This document shows, in pieces, positions 24,370 to 35,702 of a stretch of 64,000 bases of DNA. The translations under genes were made by a program, and so were the position numbers. Where the stretch lies: the NCBI GenBank assembly GCA_019925795.1, contig CM034307.1, positions 13,909,197-13,973,196 of the forward strand, given 5' to 3'. Source of the stretch: Dendrobium chrysotoxum (lineage: Eukaryota > Streptophyta > Magnoliopsida > Asparagales > Orchidaceae). Under the pieces are notes generated by a model, which saw only the letters and a list, made by a program, of their open reading frames with translations, was not told the origin of the DNA and did no database searches. Numbering within the stretch: position 1 is the stretch's first letter; every line of letters begins with the position of its first letter.

Positions 24370-26048
24370 TGTTGGACGACTATGTCACCCCAAGAGGGGG
24401 GGTGAATTGAGGTTCTTAAAATTTTTATTAAAAGAAGGCAATTAAAATAATTTTAATGCAATTTGGAGAATAATAAGTAATCACAAATTTTTTATGACAA
24501 TGATAAAGAAAAATAAATGCAAGAAATAAAAATAAGAGGCACAAATATTTTTACGTGGTTCGGCCTGAATTCTAATCCGACCTACGTCCACACTAACCAA
24601 CTCTCAGGCTAGAATTCACTAATCCCAGGTTTTCCTTGCAAACCACACTTCTTTAAACCAAAGAAGTTCTTTACAACCTATGTACCCTTTTAAACGGGCG
24701 AGTACAACCCAATCTAATTATAATTTAAGCTTCACTAGGCCAAATGGCTTAGATCAAGAAAAAAAATACAACTTGATGTAAATAATACAAGCTCAAAATA
24801 TCTTGCAATAAAATGACCAAAATATTTGAGGTGATCTTACATATTAGTTTTAATTACCTCACTACTTACAAATGAATATAAAATTTGCTCACTTTAAGAT
24901 AGATTTATATTTTGATAAAAATATAAATAATATATTAAATAAAAATATTTTTCTTACTAATTGAAACTATAACTCTTTAAATAACATAATTCTTTAAAAA
25001 TGAATTAGATTTGAAATGCAAATCTATGCCACGTAAAAGGAAATAATAATACTTGCTTTATTATCTTTATGAATTTAAAAGATTTAGCATAGAAAAACTT
25101 AATATAGCATTCTCAACTAGTATTTCACCAAATAAGAAATATTTTCAAGAAAAAATATATGGTGAAAAACTAAAATAATAGCAAGTAAAAATTTAGAAAA
25201 AGAAAACAAACAAGAACTTTAAGAGACGTTACAGGATTTAGTGCGTTGAAGCTTTCCAACCAAGAATTTGATCTCGCAAATGAAAAGAGTTCTTGAAATG
25301 AAAATCAAATTTTCTCCTCTCAAGATTTAGCATGTAAGAAAGAAGAAAGGAATGGAGAAAAATGCTAGAGTTTCTCTCTTGAATTTCCCTCATATGAAAA
25401 GGATGAGAGATATTTAAAGTGAAAGGGAAAGTAAAGCTAAATTTGAATAAAACTATTAATTTAATATTAATTTATCATATAAAAATATTATGTTTGATAA
25501 AGAATTCAGAAATATAAGTTTTAAACGGCTATTAAATGACTAGTCACATGGATAAGTCAAAAAGTCTTTATATATATCCAAAACAAGGCAAAAACGGCTA
25601 CCCAGCAAATAATATTAAAATCATATAATTATTAGAAACTCATTATAAATTCAATATAGCTCTAAATGGGTTGTATGACCTATTAATTTATATCTACAGA
25701 ATCCAAGCAATCTAAGGGAATAAAATCAGACCACATTTTGATCAAAATAATATCTTATTCAGCAAAATAAAAACTTATGCACATTTTTATATATTTAAAG
25801 ATATATTGAATATTCATATAATAATATGATATAATTTAGATTGAATTAATCATGCATCAGTAAATGATGTGAAATAAGTCAATTTAAAATGAATCCGTAA
25901 TAAAAATTTTATCACATAAGCTTATTACATTCATTTACCTTAATTAAGTATCTTTGCATTTTTTATAAATTCTATGCAATCAATGATGCATATAAAATAT
26001 AATTAAAGAATCATATAGAATTCTAAATTAAGCTTATTATCCTTAATT

Positions 26049-26098
<50 letters not shown>

Positions 26099-26392
26099 CA
26101 TTTAGATAGATATTTAAATTATGAGCAAATCAAACAATACAAGTAAATATTCATGGACCTCTAATATACTCCTACGATAATATAAAATCTTCAAGCATTC
26201 CATCTAGTCCATCTTGAGCTCTTTCAACTCAAATTTTGATTAAACTTGAGTTATGTAATGTAAATTCCACATAAGTAATTATTAAGCACATCCATCGAAT
26301 CATTATACCTGAAATACTTAACAAATACATTAGAACATCCAAGCATATATTTATTATCATCAAAATCTCTAAAAAAGTTTATGATGTAGACA
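24370..26392 (-). repeat. 3' LTR of element G
   Basis: Matches 27444-29445 along its length. It starts at TGTTGGACGAC and carries GAGGGGGGGTGAATTGAGG, as in the right-hand LTR. The right end is placed at GTAGACA from comparison, where a few bases are missing relative to the other LTR. Confidence 0.8.
26053..26095. repeat. AT dinucleotide microsatellite in G 3' LTR
   Basis: About 21 AT units. The same place in the other LTR of G (about 29130-29149) has roughly half as many. Confidence 0.95.
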
Positions 26393-26880
26393 GACCTAAA
26401 CTAGATGTATTAATTGGCCTAAATAAATCCATATGTAATAATTTTGAAGGTCTACTTATAAAAACTATATGTTTACTCTTGAATGAACTTTTTATGTGCT
26501 TACCATGAATGCATGCATTACATATAGAATCAAAATAAAAATTAATTTTTGGTAAATCAACTACTAAATCAAGTTTAGAAATTTTATTTAAAATGTGGAT
26601 ATTAGCATGACATAGCCTTCTATGCCATAACCAAACATCATCATTTGTAGATTTCATGCAAGATAAATTTAAATTAATATCATTTATATTCTCTAAATCA
26701 ATTAAATAAATATTTTAATGTCTATTTACAATAAGCAAAATAGTTTAATTATTTTTAATAATGCAATGTGTAGCATAAAAAGAAACATTTAAACCTTTAT
26801 CACAAAATTGACTAATTGATATTAAGTTATATTTTAAACCAGAATCTTATAAACTAATTCTTGAATCTTATATATTCTTC
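26393..26880 (-). pseudogene. Pre-integrase/integrase fragment of G
   Basis: The 26657-26393 frame shows WHRRLCHANIHIL, then CNACIHGK, the H-H-C-C zinc-binding pattern before copia integrase, and HMDLFRPINTSSLG at the beginning of the catalytic core. It ends at the LTR, so the rest of integrase, RT and RNase H are missing. Upstream to 26880 a weaker frame continues with SQFCDKGL, also typical of the segment before integrase. Confidence 0.75.
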
Positions 26881-26889
26881 CAAGAGAAT

Positions 26890-27425
26890 ATAATATATTA
26901 ATTATTTTCATAAATCTTGTATACATATCAGAAATAGATTTAGAAGGAGACATGAGAAATAATTCTTATTTATGAACAAGTCAATTTATGTGTGCATCTC
27001 TAACCTCACTAGTACCTTCTTAAGTTCTAATTAATTTATCTCAAATTTCCTTTGCACAATTTAACATGAAAATTTTCATATAATCATCTGGAAGAAGTGC
27101 ACAATGCAAAGTATTACAAGCCCTAGCATTTAACCCATCTAATTCCCTCTCTAATGCAGTCTATTCATCAAAAGTTTTTTCAATTTTAATTTCATTAATT
27201 TACTTAGTGGGTGTATGATATTGGTGTGTAAGCTTGTGCCACATACGAGAGTCTTGTCCTCTTAAGAATGTACTAATTCTATTTTTCCAATAATCAAAAG
27301 GAAAGTTATCTAACAATGGTGGTCGATGAGTAGATTGTCCCTCAAGAAGTGAACCCTTAGGAAAACCTTGTGCCAAAGTTTATAAGTGGATCTACTCTAG
27401 GATGTTAAGCCAAAATAAAAAAATC
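26890..27425 (-). pseudogene. gag N-terminal fragment of G
   Basis: Read on the minus strand from near 27380, the broken frame shows PLLDN-PFDYWK-RI and a later ALLPDDYMKIF. This is the pattern of the UBN2-type gag of copia elements, as seen at the start of gag in A and B. Several stops are present. The zinc-knuckle part is absent. Confidence 0.6.
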
Positions 27426-27428
27426 CAA

Positions 27429-27442
27429 GGCCCTGATACCAA
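27429..27442 (-). promoter_or_regulatory. Primer-binding site of G
   Basis: On the minus strand it reads TTGGTATCAGGGCC. The TGGTATCAG part is complementary to the 3' end of plant initiator tRNA-Met. It lies immediately inside the right-hand LTR, which fixes the orientation. Confidence 0.85.
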
Positions 27443-27443
27443 T

Positions 27444-29445
27444 TGTTGGATGACTATGACACCCCAAGAGGGGGGGTGAATTAGAGTTCTTAAAATTTTT
27501 ATTAAAAGAAGGCAATTAAAATAATTTTAATGCAATTTAGAAAATAATAAGTAATCACATAATTTTTATGACAATGATAAAGAAAAATAAATGCAAGAAA
27601 TGAAAATAAGAGGCACAAATATTTTTACGTGGTTCGGCCCGGATTTCAATCTAACCTACGTCCACCCTAGCCAACTCTAAGGCTAGAATTTACTAATCCC
27701 AGGTTTGCCTCACAAACCTCACTTTTTTAAACCCAAGAAGTTCTTTACAACCTAAGTACTCTCCTACACTGGCAAGTACAACCCAATCTAATTATAGTTT
27801 AAGCTTCACTAAGCCAAATGGCTTAGATTAAGAAAAAGAAAAATATAGCTTTATGTAAATAATACAAGCTCAAAATATCTTACAATAAAATGACTAAAAT
27901 ATTTCAGGTAATCATATAAATTAATTTTAATCACCTCACTAATTACAAATGAATATAAAATTTGCTCACTTTAAGATAGATTTATATTTTGAAAAAATAT
28001 GAATAATATATTAAAAAAATATTTTTCTTACTGATTTAAACTATAACTCTTTAAATAACATAATACTTTAAAACTGAATTAGATTTGAAATGCATATCTA
28101 TGCCACGTAAAAGGATATAATAATACTAGCTTTGTTATCTTTATGGATTTAAAAGATTTAGAATAAAAAAACTTAATTTAGCATTCTCAACTAGTATTTC
28201 ACCAAATAAGAAATATTTCAAAGAGAAAATATATGGTGAAAAACTAAAATAATAGCAAGTAAAAATTTAGAAAAAGAAAACAAACAAGAACTCCAAGAGA
28301 CGTTACAGGATTTAGTGCATTGAAGCTTTCCAACCAAGAAATTGATCTCGCAAATGAAAATAGTTCTTGGAATGAAAATCAAAGTTTCTCCTCTCAAGAT
28401 TTAGCATGTAAGGAAGATGAAAGGAATGGAGGAAAATGCTAGAGTTTCTCTCTTGAGTTGCCCTCATATGAAGAGGATGAGAAGTATTTAAAGAGAAAGG
28501 GTAAGTAAAGTCAAATTTGAATAAAACTATTAATCTAATATTAATTTATCATCTAAAAATATTATATTTGATAAAGAATTCAGAAATATAAGTTTCAAAT
28601 GGCTATAAAGATGGTAGTCATATGGATAAGTCAAAAAGTCTTCATATACATCCAAAACAAGGCAAAAACGGCTACCCAACAAATAATATTAAAATCATAT
28701 AATTTTTAGAAATTCATTATAAATGTAATATAGCTCTAAATGGGTCATATAACCTAACAATTTATATCTACAGAATCCAAGCAATCTAAAGAAATAAAAA
28801 TCAGAACACATTTCGATCAAATTAATTTCATATATAGCAAAATAATAACTTATGCACATTTTTATATATATAAAGATATATTGAATATTCATATAGCAAT
28901 ATGATATAATTTAGATTGAATTATTCATGCATTAGTAAATTGATGTGAAATAGGTCAATTTAAAATGAATATGTAATAAATTTTTTACCACATAAGCTTA
29001 TTACATTCATTTACCTTAATTAAGTATCTTTGCATTTTTGATAAATTCTACGTAATCAATGATGCATATAAAATTTAATTAAAGAATCATATAAAATTCT
29101 AAATTAAGCTTATAATCCTTAATTAATAATATATATATATATATCATTTAGATAGATATTTAAATTGTGAGCAAATTAAACCATGCAAGTAAATATTCAT
29201 GGACCTCTAATATGTCCTACGATAATATAAAATCTTCAAGCATTCCATCTTAGTCCATCTTGAGTCTTTCAACTCAAATTTTGATTAAACTTGAGTTATG
29301 TAATGTAAATTTCACGTAAGTAAGTATTAAGCATATCCATCGAATCATTATACCTGAAATACTTAACAAACACATTAGAACATCCAAGCATATGTTTGTT
29401 ATCATCAAAATCTCTATAAAAGGTTATGATGTGATAATATCAACA
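27444..29445 (-). repeat. 5' LTR of element G
   Basis: Starts TGTTGGATGAC on the left and ends ATATCAACA on the right, followed by AGGCT. It is 2002 bp and homologous to 24370-26392. Small ORFs inside, such as 28892-28695, are not shared with the other LTR and are not called. Confidence 0.85.
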
Positions 29446-30307
29446 AGGCTAAGTTTGGGGGTTTCATAGACTGGATCGGTGGCCCACCGTCGTGATGGTG
29501 TCCCTTCCCTAATCCAACAAGGATAATCTTCTCCACCTTAGTAGACAGGAGGTGAGGCACCCAATGATAGCCATCCACTAATACAAATCTAGTTAGCTGC
29601 CTTACATACTTCTTATTCTTCCTAACAGACTGAGGTATTAAAATTCTTACTTTAGTTTTCTCCTCCTTCAATTTTTTTTTTCAAACTTTTATGAGATCAT
29701 CCCTCATGTATTCTTCTTTGGTCTAACCTGCTTGGGCAGCACAAGTGTGGATGATGTTCTTTAACATCCTCTTCCTTTGCATCTGCTTCTCTATGGGGGT
29801 TTTCTTGGCAGAATAATCTATTGGGCATAGTGGATAGTAGACTATCCTGCTAACTCTCTCCTCCCCTATAGTAGCAGTAGCAACAAGGGGGTGAAATTGG
29901 ATCCTTTTTAGAAGGAGATAAGATACAGGAATAGGAAGTTGCTTAGCAGTCTATGGCTCTACTTAAATCAAGGTTTTTAATTCAGTTATCTTCCTTTCCT
30001 TAGAAATTTTCTTCCTAACAGTTCATAGGCAATTTTTTCTTTGATTCTTACTTATGAAGGGGATGGGACAACTTGCCCCAATTTTGTATACTGATGTAGC
30101 TTTAGTCATCATCATTGACTTCTATTTCTTATCCTCCCTAGTAGAGGATGCAGTGGGTACGGGGGTGACAACGACCTCCATCTAAGGAGTTGGAGAGTCA
30201 ATCTCTGACCCAACAATAATCTCGACGAAGGGGCATCCTTTTCATTTTTAGCAGCTAGATCTATAGATGTCCCCCCATTAACTATCAGCATAAGGGTATG
30301 GAACCCC
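29446..30307 (-). pseudogene. X2 leader-ORF, middle segment
   Basis: It aligns with X1 at 2785-3470. Shared features on the minus strand are a stretch reading IDLAAKNE versus IDLSARI, a VDSPTP-like segment followed by VVTPVP, and the basic KNQRKNCL-VRKKISKERK. Frames are broken by stops. The part from 29671 to 29446 is open for 85 codons and begins MKEEKTKVRIL. It is bounded on the right by element B's ACCCC duplication and on the left by G. Confidence 0.5.
30303..30307. repeat. Target-site duplication of B, left copy
   Basis: ACCCC, repeated exactly at 44131-44135. Confidence 0.85.
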
Positions 30308-32000
30308 TATTGCAAATCTGATTTTAAAAAGTATAGTTTTCATGATGATAAACATGTTTGTATTCTATTTTGCTTGGCTAATCCATTTCAGGTACAAAAG
30401 ATCAAAAGCAACTCAAGCCAACTCAAGATCGGGTCCAAGTATGTCTAAATATACTGTTTTCCTTTTCTCGAGTCAATTATAATGTAACTGATCCCCTCGT
30501 TAAGTAACCTTAGACACACACACTCAGGGGGAGAGCTTGAGTGAATTAGAGTTTCTGTTCAATTTTTATTCAAATCATCCTGGACGGTACCCACATTGTC
30601 CTAGACGATCAAGTGAAAAAAGAAACCCTATTAGGGCGACCAAGTTAAGTCTGTCTGATTAAGACAATCATCCTGGATGATCCATACATCGTACGAGATG
30701 ATAGGCTCAAATTAGAAATTCTTAGCCGCCAGATCAAGTTAGGCAATTTTTAATTTTCGAGATTTGATCTGATCGTTCTGGACGATACGAGTATCATCCT
30801 GGACGATCCAGTACAATCATGCCTAAATTAGTCTGGTGATTAAGAAAAGTAATTAATATTTAATTGATATGATCACATCATCTGGGACGATCGCAAGATC
30901 ATCCGGGATAATAATGATCGTCTAGTGTGTTTCAGTTGTACGTCCAGAGCGGTGATCAGGATGATTTTGGGACTTTTTGAACTAATTGTACAGGACGATA
31001 TCCGTATCATCCTGGACGATCAAGTCATTTTTAGGTCATCTAGCACAAGTTTCTCTGGACGACCAAAGCGGTCTTCTGAACAAAATTCTTGAATTTACAC
31101 TAATCATCCCGGACGATCGTAAAATCGTACGGGTCGATCTGAACAACTTTTTCCACTGATCATCCAGGCTGAAACTAGTTATTTTGAACTGATCATACAA
31201 GATGATCTATCGATCGTCCTGGATGATATTGGCCAATCAGTTGAGATTTAGGGCAAATTTTGAGCCCTCCTATAAAAGATCTTTTTCTTCCAACAAGAAA
31301 CATTTTTTGCCACTTTCCTTTATAGAGAAACCCTAGAGAGAGAGAGAGTTTGGGAGAGAGAGAGAGGATCTTGTGAGGGGGAGTTTGTGAGGTATTCACA
31401 AAGGTTGCTCCAAGAAAAGATCAGAGTCATCTTCTTCATTCATCGTCTCTCGTCTTATCGGTGTTCTTTGTAGGAGGATCATTCGTAAGAAGATCCGGGT
31501 TCTCTACCAGCTTCAGGAGGAAGCGAAAGGAGTTCAGGTTCTCTGCCTGCTTTAAGAGGAAGCGAAAGGAGTCCGAGGTTCTCTGCCGGCTTCAGGAGGA
31601 AGCGAAAGGAGGGTAGGTTCTCTGCCTCACCGTGTCGGTGGAAAGGAGTTTTTGTACAGGCTTCTCCGCCTTGCTGTGGGAGCAAAAGGAGAGTCACTTT
31701 GAGTTAGTGCAATACCCGGAGGGGAGGCTCCGGGGAGTGGACATAGGTCGAGTTGACTGAACCACTATAAAATTTGGTGTGTTCTTTCTAATTATTTTCT
31801 GCACTTTTGCTTTCTGTGATTATCTACTTGGGTGAGATCTGTGGTTGATCTTTTCATTTATGTGTTTACTTATTTTCGCTGCAAATCATCGAAAAAAATT
31901 TTTATTGTTGCTCTCAAATTTTTAAATAATGAATTCACCCCCGCTCTTGGTTAGCCTCAGGACTAGTTCATCAGGGCTTAACATCCTTATCGAACTTTCA
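30308..32000 (+). repeat. 5' LTR of element B
   Basis: It starts TATTGCAAATCTG, not TG, and ends CTTTCA. U3 carries many imperfect copies of ATCATCCTGGACGATC-type palindromes (about 30580-31240). A TATA box TATAAAAG lies at 31271-31278, followed by GAGAGAGAG and three units of about 38 bp with TTCAGGAGGAAGCGAAAGGA. A C-tract and CTCTTGGTTAGCCTC precede the end. Confidence 0.9.
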
Positions 32001-32002
32001 AG

Positions 32003-32017
32003 TGGTATCAGAGCGGG
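32003..32017 (+). promoter_or_regulatory. Primer-binding site of B
   Basis: TGGTATCAGAGCGGG begins two bases after the LTR. The first twelve bases match the complement of initiator tRNA-Met, as in most copia elements. Confidence 0.95.
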
Positions 32018-32058
32018 ATTCATAAAATCTAGTTTTGAAAAACTTTTAAATTTGATCC

Positions 32059-33870
32059 ATGGCTAACTTTGGTAACCATAATACTGCTGAAGGTTATTCA
32101 ATTACACGACTGCCTTTATTTGATAATATACCTTTTGATTTTTGGAAAACTCGCATGTTCACTTTTCTTCAATCAATTGATTATCGCATGTGGATGCTTG
32201 TTAAGGATGGCTATGAGCCACCATTTAGAATGATTAATAATATTAAAAATGAACTGCCTTTCACTGATTGGACATTTAATGATCGTGACTTAGCCCAACT
32301 GAATGTTAATGTTTAAACTATTTTTTCTGTGCTTTAAAATCTGAGGATTACATGCGTGTCTCTACTTATACAACTGGTAAAGAAATTTAAGATAGATTGT
32401 GCATCACTTATGAAGGTACAACTGAAGTCAAATAGTCTAAGTTAAACATATTGCTGCATGACTATGAACTTTTTTGCATGAAACCTACTGAATCCATTTC
32501 TGAAATGTATACGAGGTTCACTCAAATTATCACTTCTTTGAATGCCTTAGGAAGAGAACTTACAAATTATGAAAGAGTGAACAAAATTCTTAGATGTTTA
32601 CCTTCTTCGTATGATGCTAAGATAACTGCAATCACTGAATCTAAAGATTTAAATGCTTACTCTATTGATAGCTTACTTGGATCATTCATTGCTTATGAGC
32701 AAGGGGTGAACCAAAGGCAGCTTGATGCAGGTGAGAAGAAGAAGGAGAAAACAGTGGCACTGAAGGCCAACGAGAGTGATACTAGTACTTTCGAGTTTGA
32801 TAGTGATGATGTTGCCTTAATCACTAGGCAATTCAAAAGCTTTCTAAGGAAGAAACACAAGAACTTTCAGAAGTGGAACAAGGGTAAGTCCAGCAAAAAT
32901 TTTAAAGGTTCATCTGATACTATTTGTTTTGAATGCAGGAAGCCTAGACACATTAAAGATGATTATCCTACACTTAAAGCTCACCCAAGCAAGGAGAAGG
33001 GTGAGGAGAAACACAAGTTCAGGAAGGACAAGAAGCGGATTTAGAAGGCATTCTGGGCAGTTTCTGAATCCGACTCCTCTGGGACTGAAGCTGAAGAGGA
33101 GGAAACCAATTTGTGTCTGATGGCTGATGATCATCCTGGTCAGTCTTACCAGGAAGAGGAATGTGAGCTTATGTATGATTAATTATTTAAAATGTCTAAA
33201 AGAATTCATGCATTGTATAGGAAGATCAAGAAAACTCATGCTAGCCTGAAACTAGAACTTCTAAATTTACAAAAAGAGCATGAAATTTTGATTAAAGATC
33301 ATTCTACTGTTGATTGCAATCACATGTCTTTACTTGATGAATTTGATGAGCTGAACAAAAAGCATTTTGATTTAATTATTGAATATGATTTACTGAAAAT
33401 CTTGCATATTAATTTAGAGAAAACTTTCAAAGAATTAGACAATCTGGCATGTGAAGTGGAGAGTAGCAATGGAGCATTGAAATTTGAAATTACAAGTATT
33501 AACAAAGAAAATGAATTTCTAAAAGTTAAAATCAGTGCTTTTGAGAAAAATAAAACACCTCCTACTTTTGCACAGTCCTATGCACCTCCACCTTTTGAAG
33601 AATCTACTTTAAAATCATCAAAACAAATTTTATACAAACCTAAGAAGAGGCACTATCACCCACATAGATTAGTTAACCCTTTCCTTGTGTTAGATATTTT
33701 TCTTGTGGCATGTTAGGACACATCTCTCACACCTGCATTATTTACCGTAGTACACATTGGGTATGGAGGCCCAAATTTCCTATTTCATAGCACAGCACTC
33801 ATTCATTGCATTCTTCTTTTCATAAGAAGGAACCCAAACCTATTTGGGTTCCTAAATCTGACGTTTGATA
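32059..33870 (+). pseudogene. gag of element B
   Basis: ATG at 32059 follows the primer site by about 40 bases. The frame stops at 32314, resumes out of phase from 32451 to 33044 (197 codons), and again from 33192 (174 codons). N-terminal UBN2-type gag (PFDFWKTRM) is followed by a zinc knuckle with CFEC kept but the last Cys changed to Tyr and Gly to Arg. Then comes a coiled-coil-like lysine/glutamate segment and a broken second knuckle. It is the counterpart of A gag at 51721-53532, which is uninterrupted. Confidence 0.85.
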
Positions 33871-33882
33871 ATTTTATAGGGG

Positions 33883-33910
33883 TGCTCTCACACAAGACCT
33901 CGTGAGAGCA
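33883..33910 (+). promoter_or_regulatory. Hairpin between gag and pol in B
   Basis: TGCTCTCAC (33883-33891) and GTGAGAGCA (33902-33910) form a 9-bp stem with a 10-base loop. The last A of the stem is the A of the pol ATG. It is identical in element A. Confidence 0.75.
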
Positions 33911-33988
33911 TGTGGTACCTGGACAGTGGATGTTTAAGACACATGACTAGAGATGCGAATCAGTTCATTTCGCAGGAAGCCAGGGTTG

Positions 33989-33993
33989 GAGGC
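33989..33993. repeat. Target-site duplication of F, left copy
   Basis: GAGGC, repeated at 35703-35707. Confidence 0.9.
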
Positions 33994-35702
33994 TGTTGCA
34001 AATCTGGTTTTGATGATGACAAACATGTTTCCAGTGTGTTTTGCTTGGCTAATCTGTTTCAGGCACAAAAGACCGCGAGCCACTCAAGCCAACTCAAGAT
34101 CGGGTCCAAGTGTGTCAAATGTATGATTTTTCTTTTTATTGAGTCAATTGTAATGTAACTGATTCCCTAGCTAAGTAACCTTGCACACACACACTCAGAA
34201 AGAGAGATTGAGTGAATTAGAGTTTCTGTTAAAATTTTGTTCAAATCATCCTGGACGATCTCCACATCGTCCTGGACGATCTCCACATCGTCCTGGACGA
34301 TCCAATTAAAACAGAAACCCTAATTAGGGCGACTAAGTTAAGAGGGTCAGATTAAGCAGATCGTCCTGGATGATCTCCAGATCGTACGGGACGATATGCC
34401 CAAATCAAAAATTCTCAGCCGCCAGATCAAGTTAGGCAAGTTCTTATTTTTAGATACTTGGTCTGATCGTCCCGGACGATATGTGTATAGTCCCGGACGA
34501 TCCAGTACAATCATGCCTAATTTAATCTGGTAATTAAGGAAAGCAATTTATTTTTGGTTGATACGATCATATCGTCCTGGACGATCGCAGGATCGTCCCG
34601 GACGATCTTGATCGTCTAGTGCATTTAAGCTATATGTCCAGAACTATGTACAGGATGATTTGGGGCCTTTTTGAACTAATCGTACAGGATGATGACCCCA
34701 TCATCGTGGACGATCAAGTCATTTTTTGGTCGTCCAGCACAAATTTCTCTGGACGACCCGAACTGTCTTCTGGACGATTTCCCTCAATTTGCACTAATCG
34801 TCCCGGACGATCGCAGGATCGTACGGGACGATATGAACAATTTTTTCTACTGATCGTCCAGAAGAGCCAAATCGTCCAGGATGAAACAGCAAATTTGAAC
34901 TGATCGTACAGGACGATCTACCCGACCAGTTGAGATTTAGGGCAAATTTTAAGCCCTCCTTTAAAAGAACTTTTTCCAATTTTTGGAAAAATCTTTTGTT
35001 GCTTTCCTTCCCTGAGAAACCCTAGAGAGAGAGAGAGTTGGGAGAGAAAGAGAAGATCTTGTGAGGGGGAGTTAGTGAGGGATTCACTAAGGTTGCTCCG
35101 AGCACGGATCAGAGTCGTCTTCTCCGCTCGTCGTCTTTCGTCTAGTCAGTGTTCGTCGTGGGAGGATCGTTCGCAAGAAGATCCGGGGTTCTCTGCCCGC
35201 TTCAGGTGGAAGCAAAAGGGGTTCGTAGGTTCTCTGCCTGCTTCAGGACGAAGCGAAAGGAGTTCGAAGGTTCTCTGCCTGCTTCAGGAGGAAGCGAAAG
35301 GAGGTCGGGTTCTCTGCCTTACCGTGTGGTGAAAAGGAGGTTTTTGTACAGGCTTCTTCGCCTTGCTGTGGGAGCAAAAGGAGAGACACTTTTGTTTAGT
35401 GCAATACCCGGAGGGGAGGCTCTGGGGAGTGGATGTAGGTCAAGTTGACCGAACCACTATAAAATCTGGTTTGCTTTTCTGATTCAATTCTGCACTTTAA
35501 TTTTTCCTGATATTAACTGCTTGGGTGAATATCTGTGGTTGATCTTTTTATCATTGTTTTAATTCGTTTCCGCTGCACGTTATAAAAAGATTTTCATAGT
35601 TATCGTAAAATTTTTAAATAACCAATTCACCCCCCCCCCCCCCCCCTCTTGGTTAGCCTCAGGACTAGTTCACTAGGGCTTAACATCCCTATCGAACTTT
35701 CA
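33994..35702 (+). mobile_element. Solo LTR F, nested in pol of B
   Basis: It runs from TGTTGCAAATCTGG to CTTTCA, 1709 bp, with a perfect GAGGC duplication on both sides and no internal sequence. It is close to the LTRs of element A: same start, and TTTAAAAG (34960-34967) in place of the TATAAAAG of B. It carries the palindrome array (about 34250-34920) and a long run of 17 C near 35630-35646. The sequence outside rejoins the B protease/integrase frame exactly. Confidence 0.95.

Larger units (their letters stand above)
24370..29445 (-). mobile_element. Copia element G with large internal deletion
   Basis: Two LTRs of about 2 kb flank only about 1 kb of interior. Both begin TGTTGGA(C/T)GACTATG on the left. 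The perfect AGGCT duplication sets the ends. The primer site is on the right of the interior, so the element runs on the minus strand. It interrupts the X2 ORF. The two LTRs are similar throughout but differ by many substitutions and by an AT microsatellite, so the insertion is not recent. The interior keeps the start of gag and a pre-integrase segment only. Confidence 0.85.
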
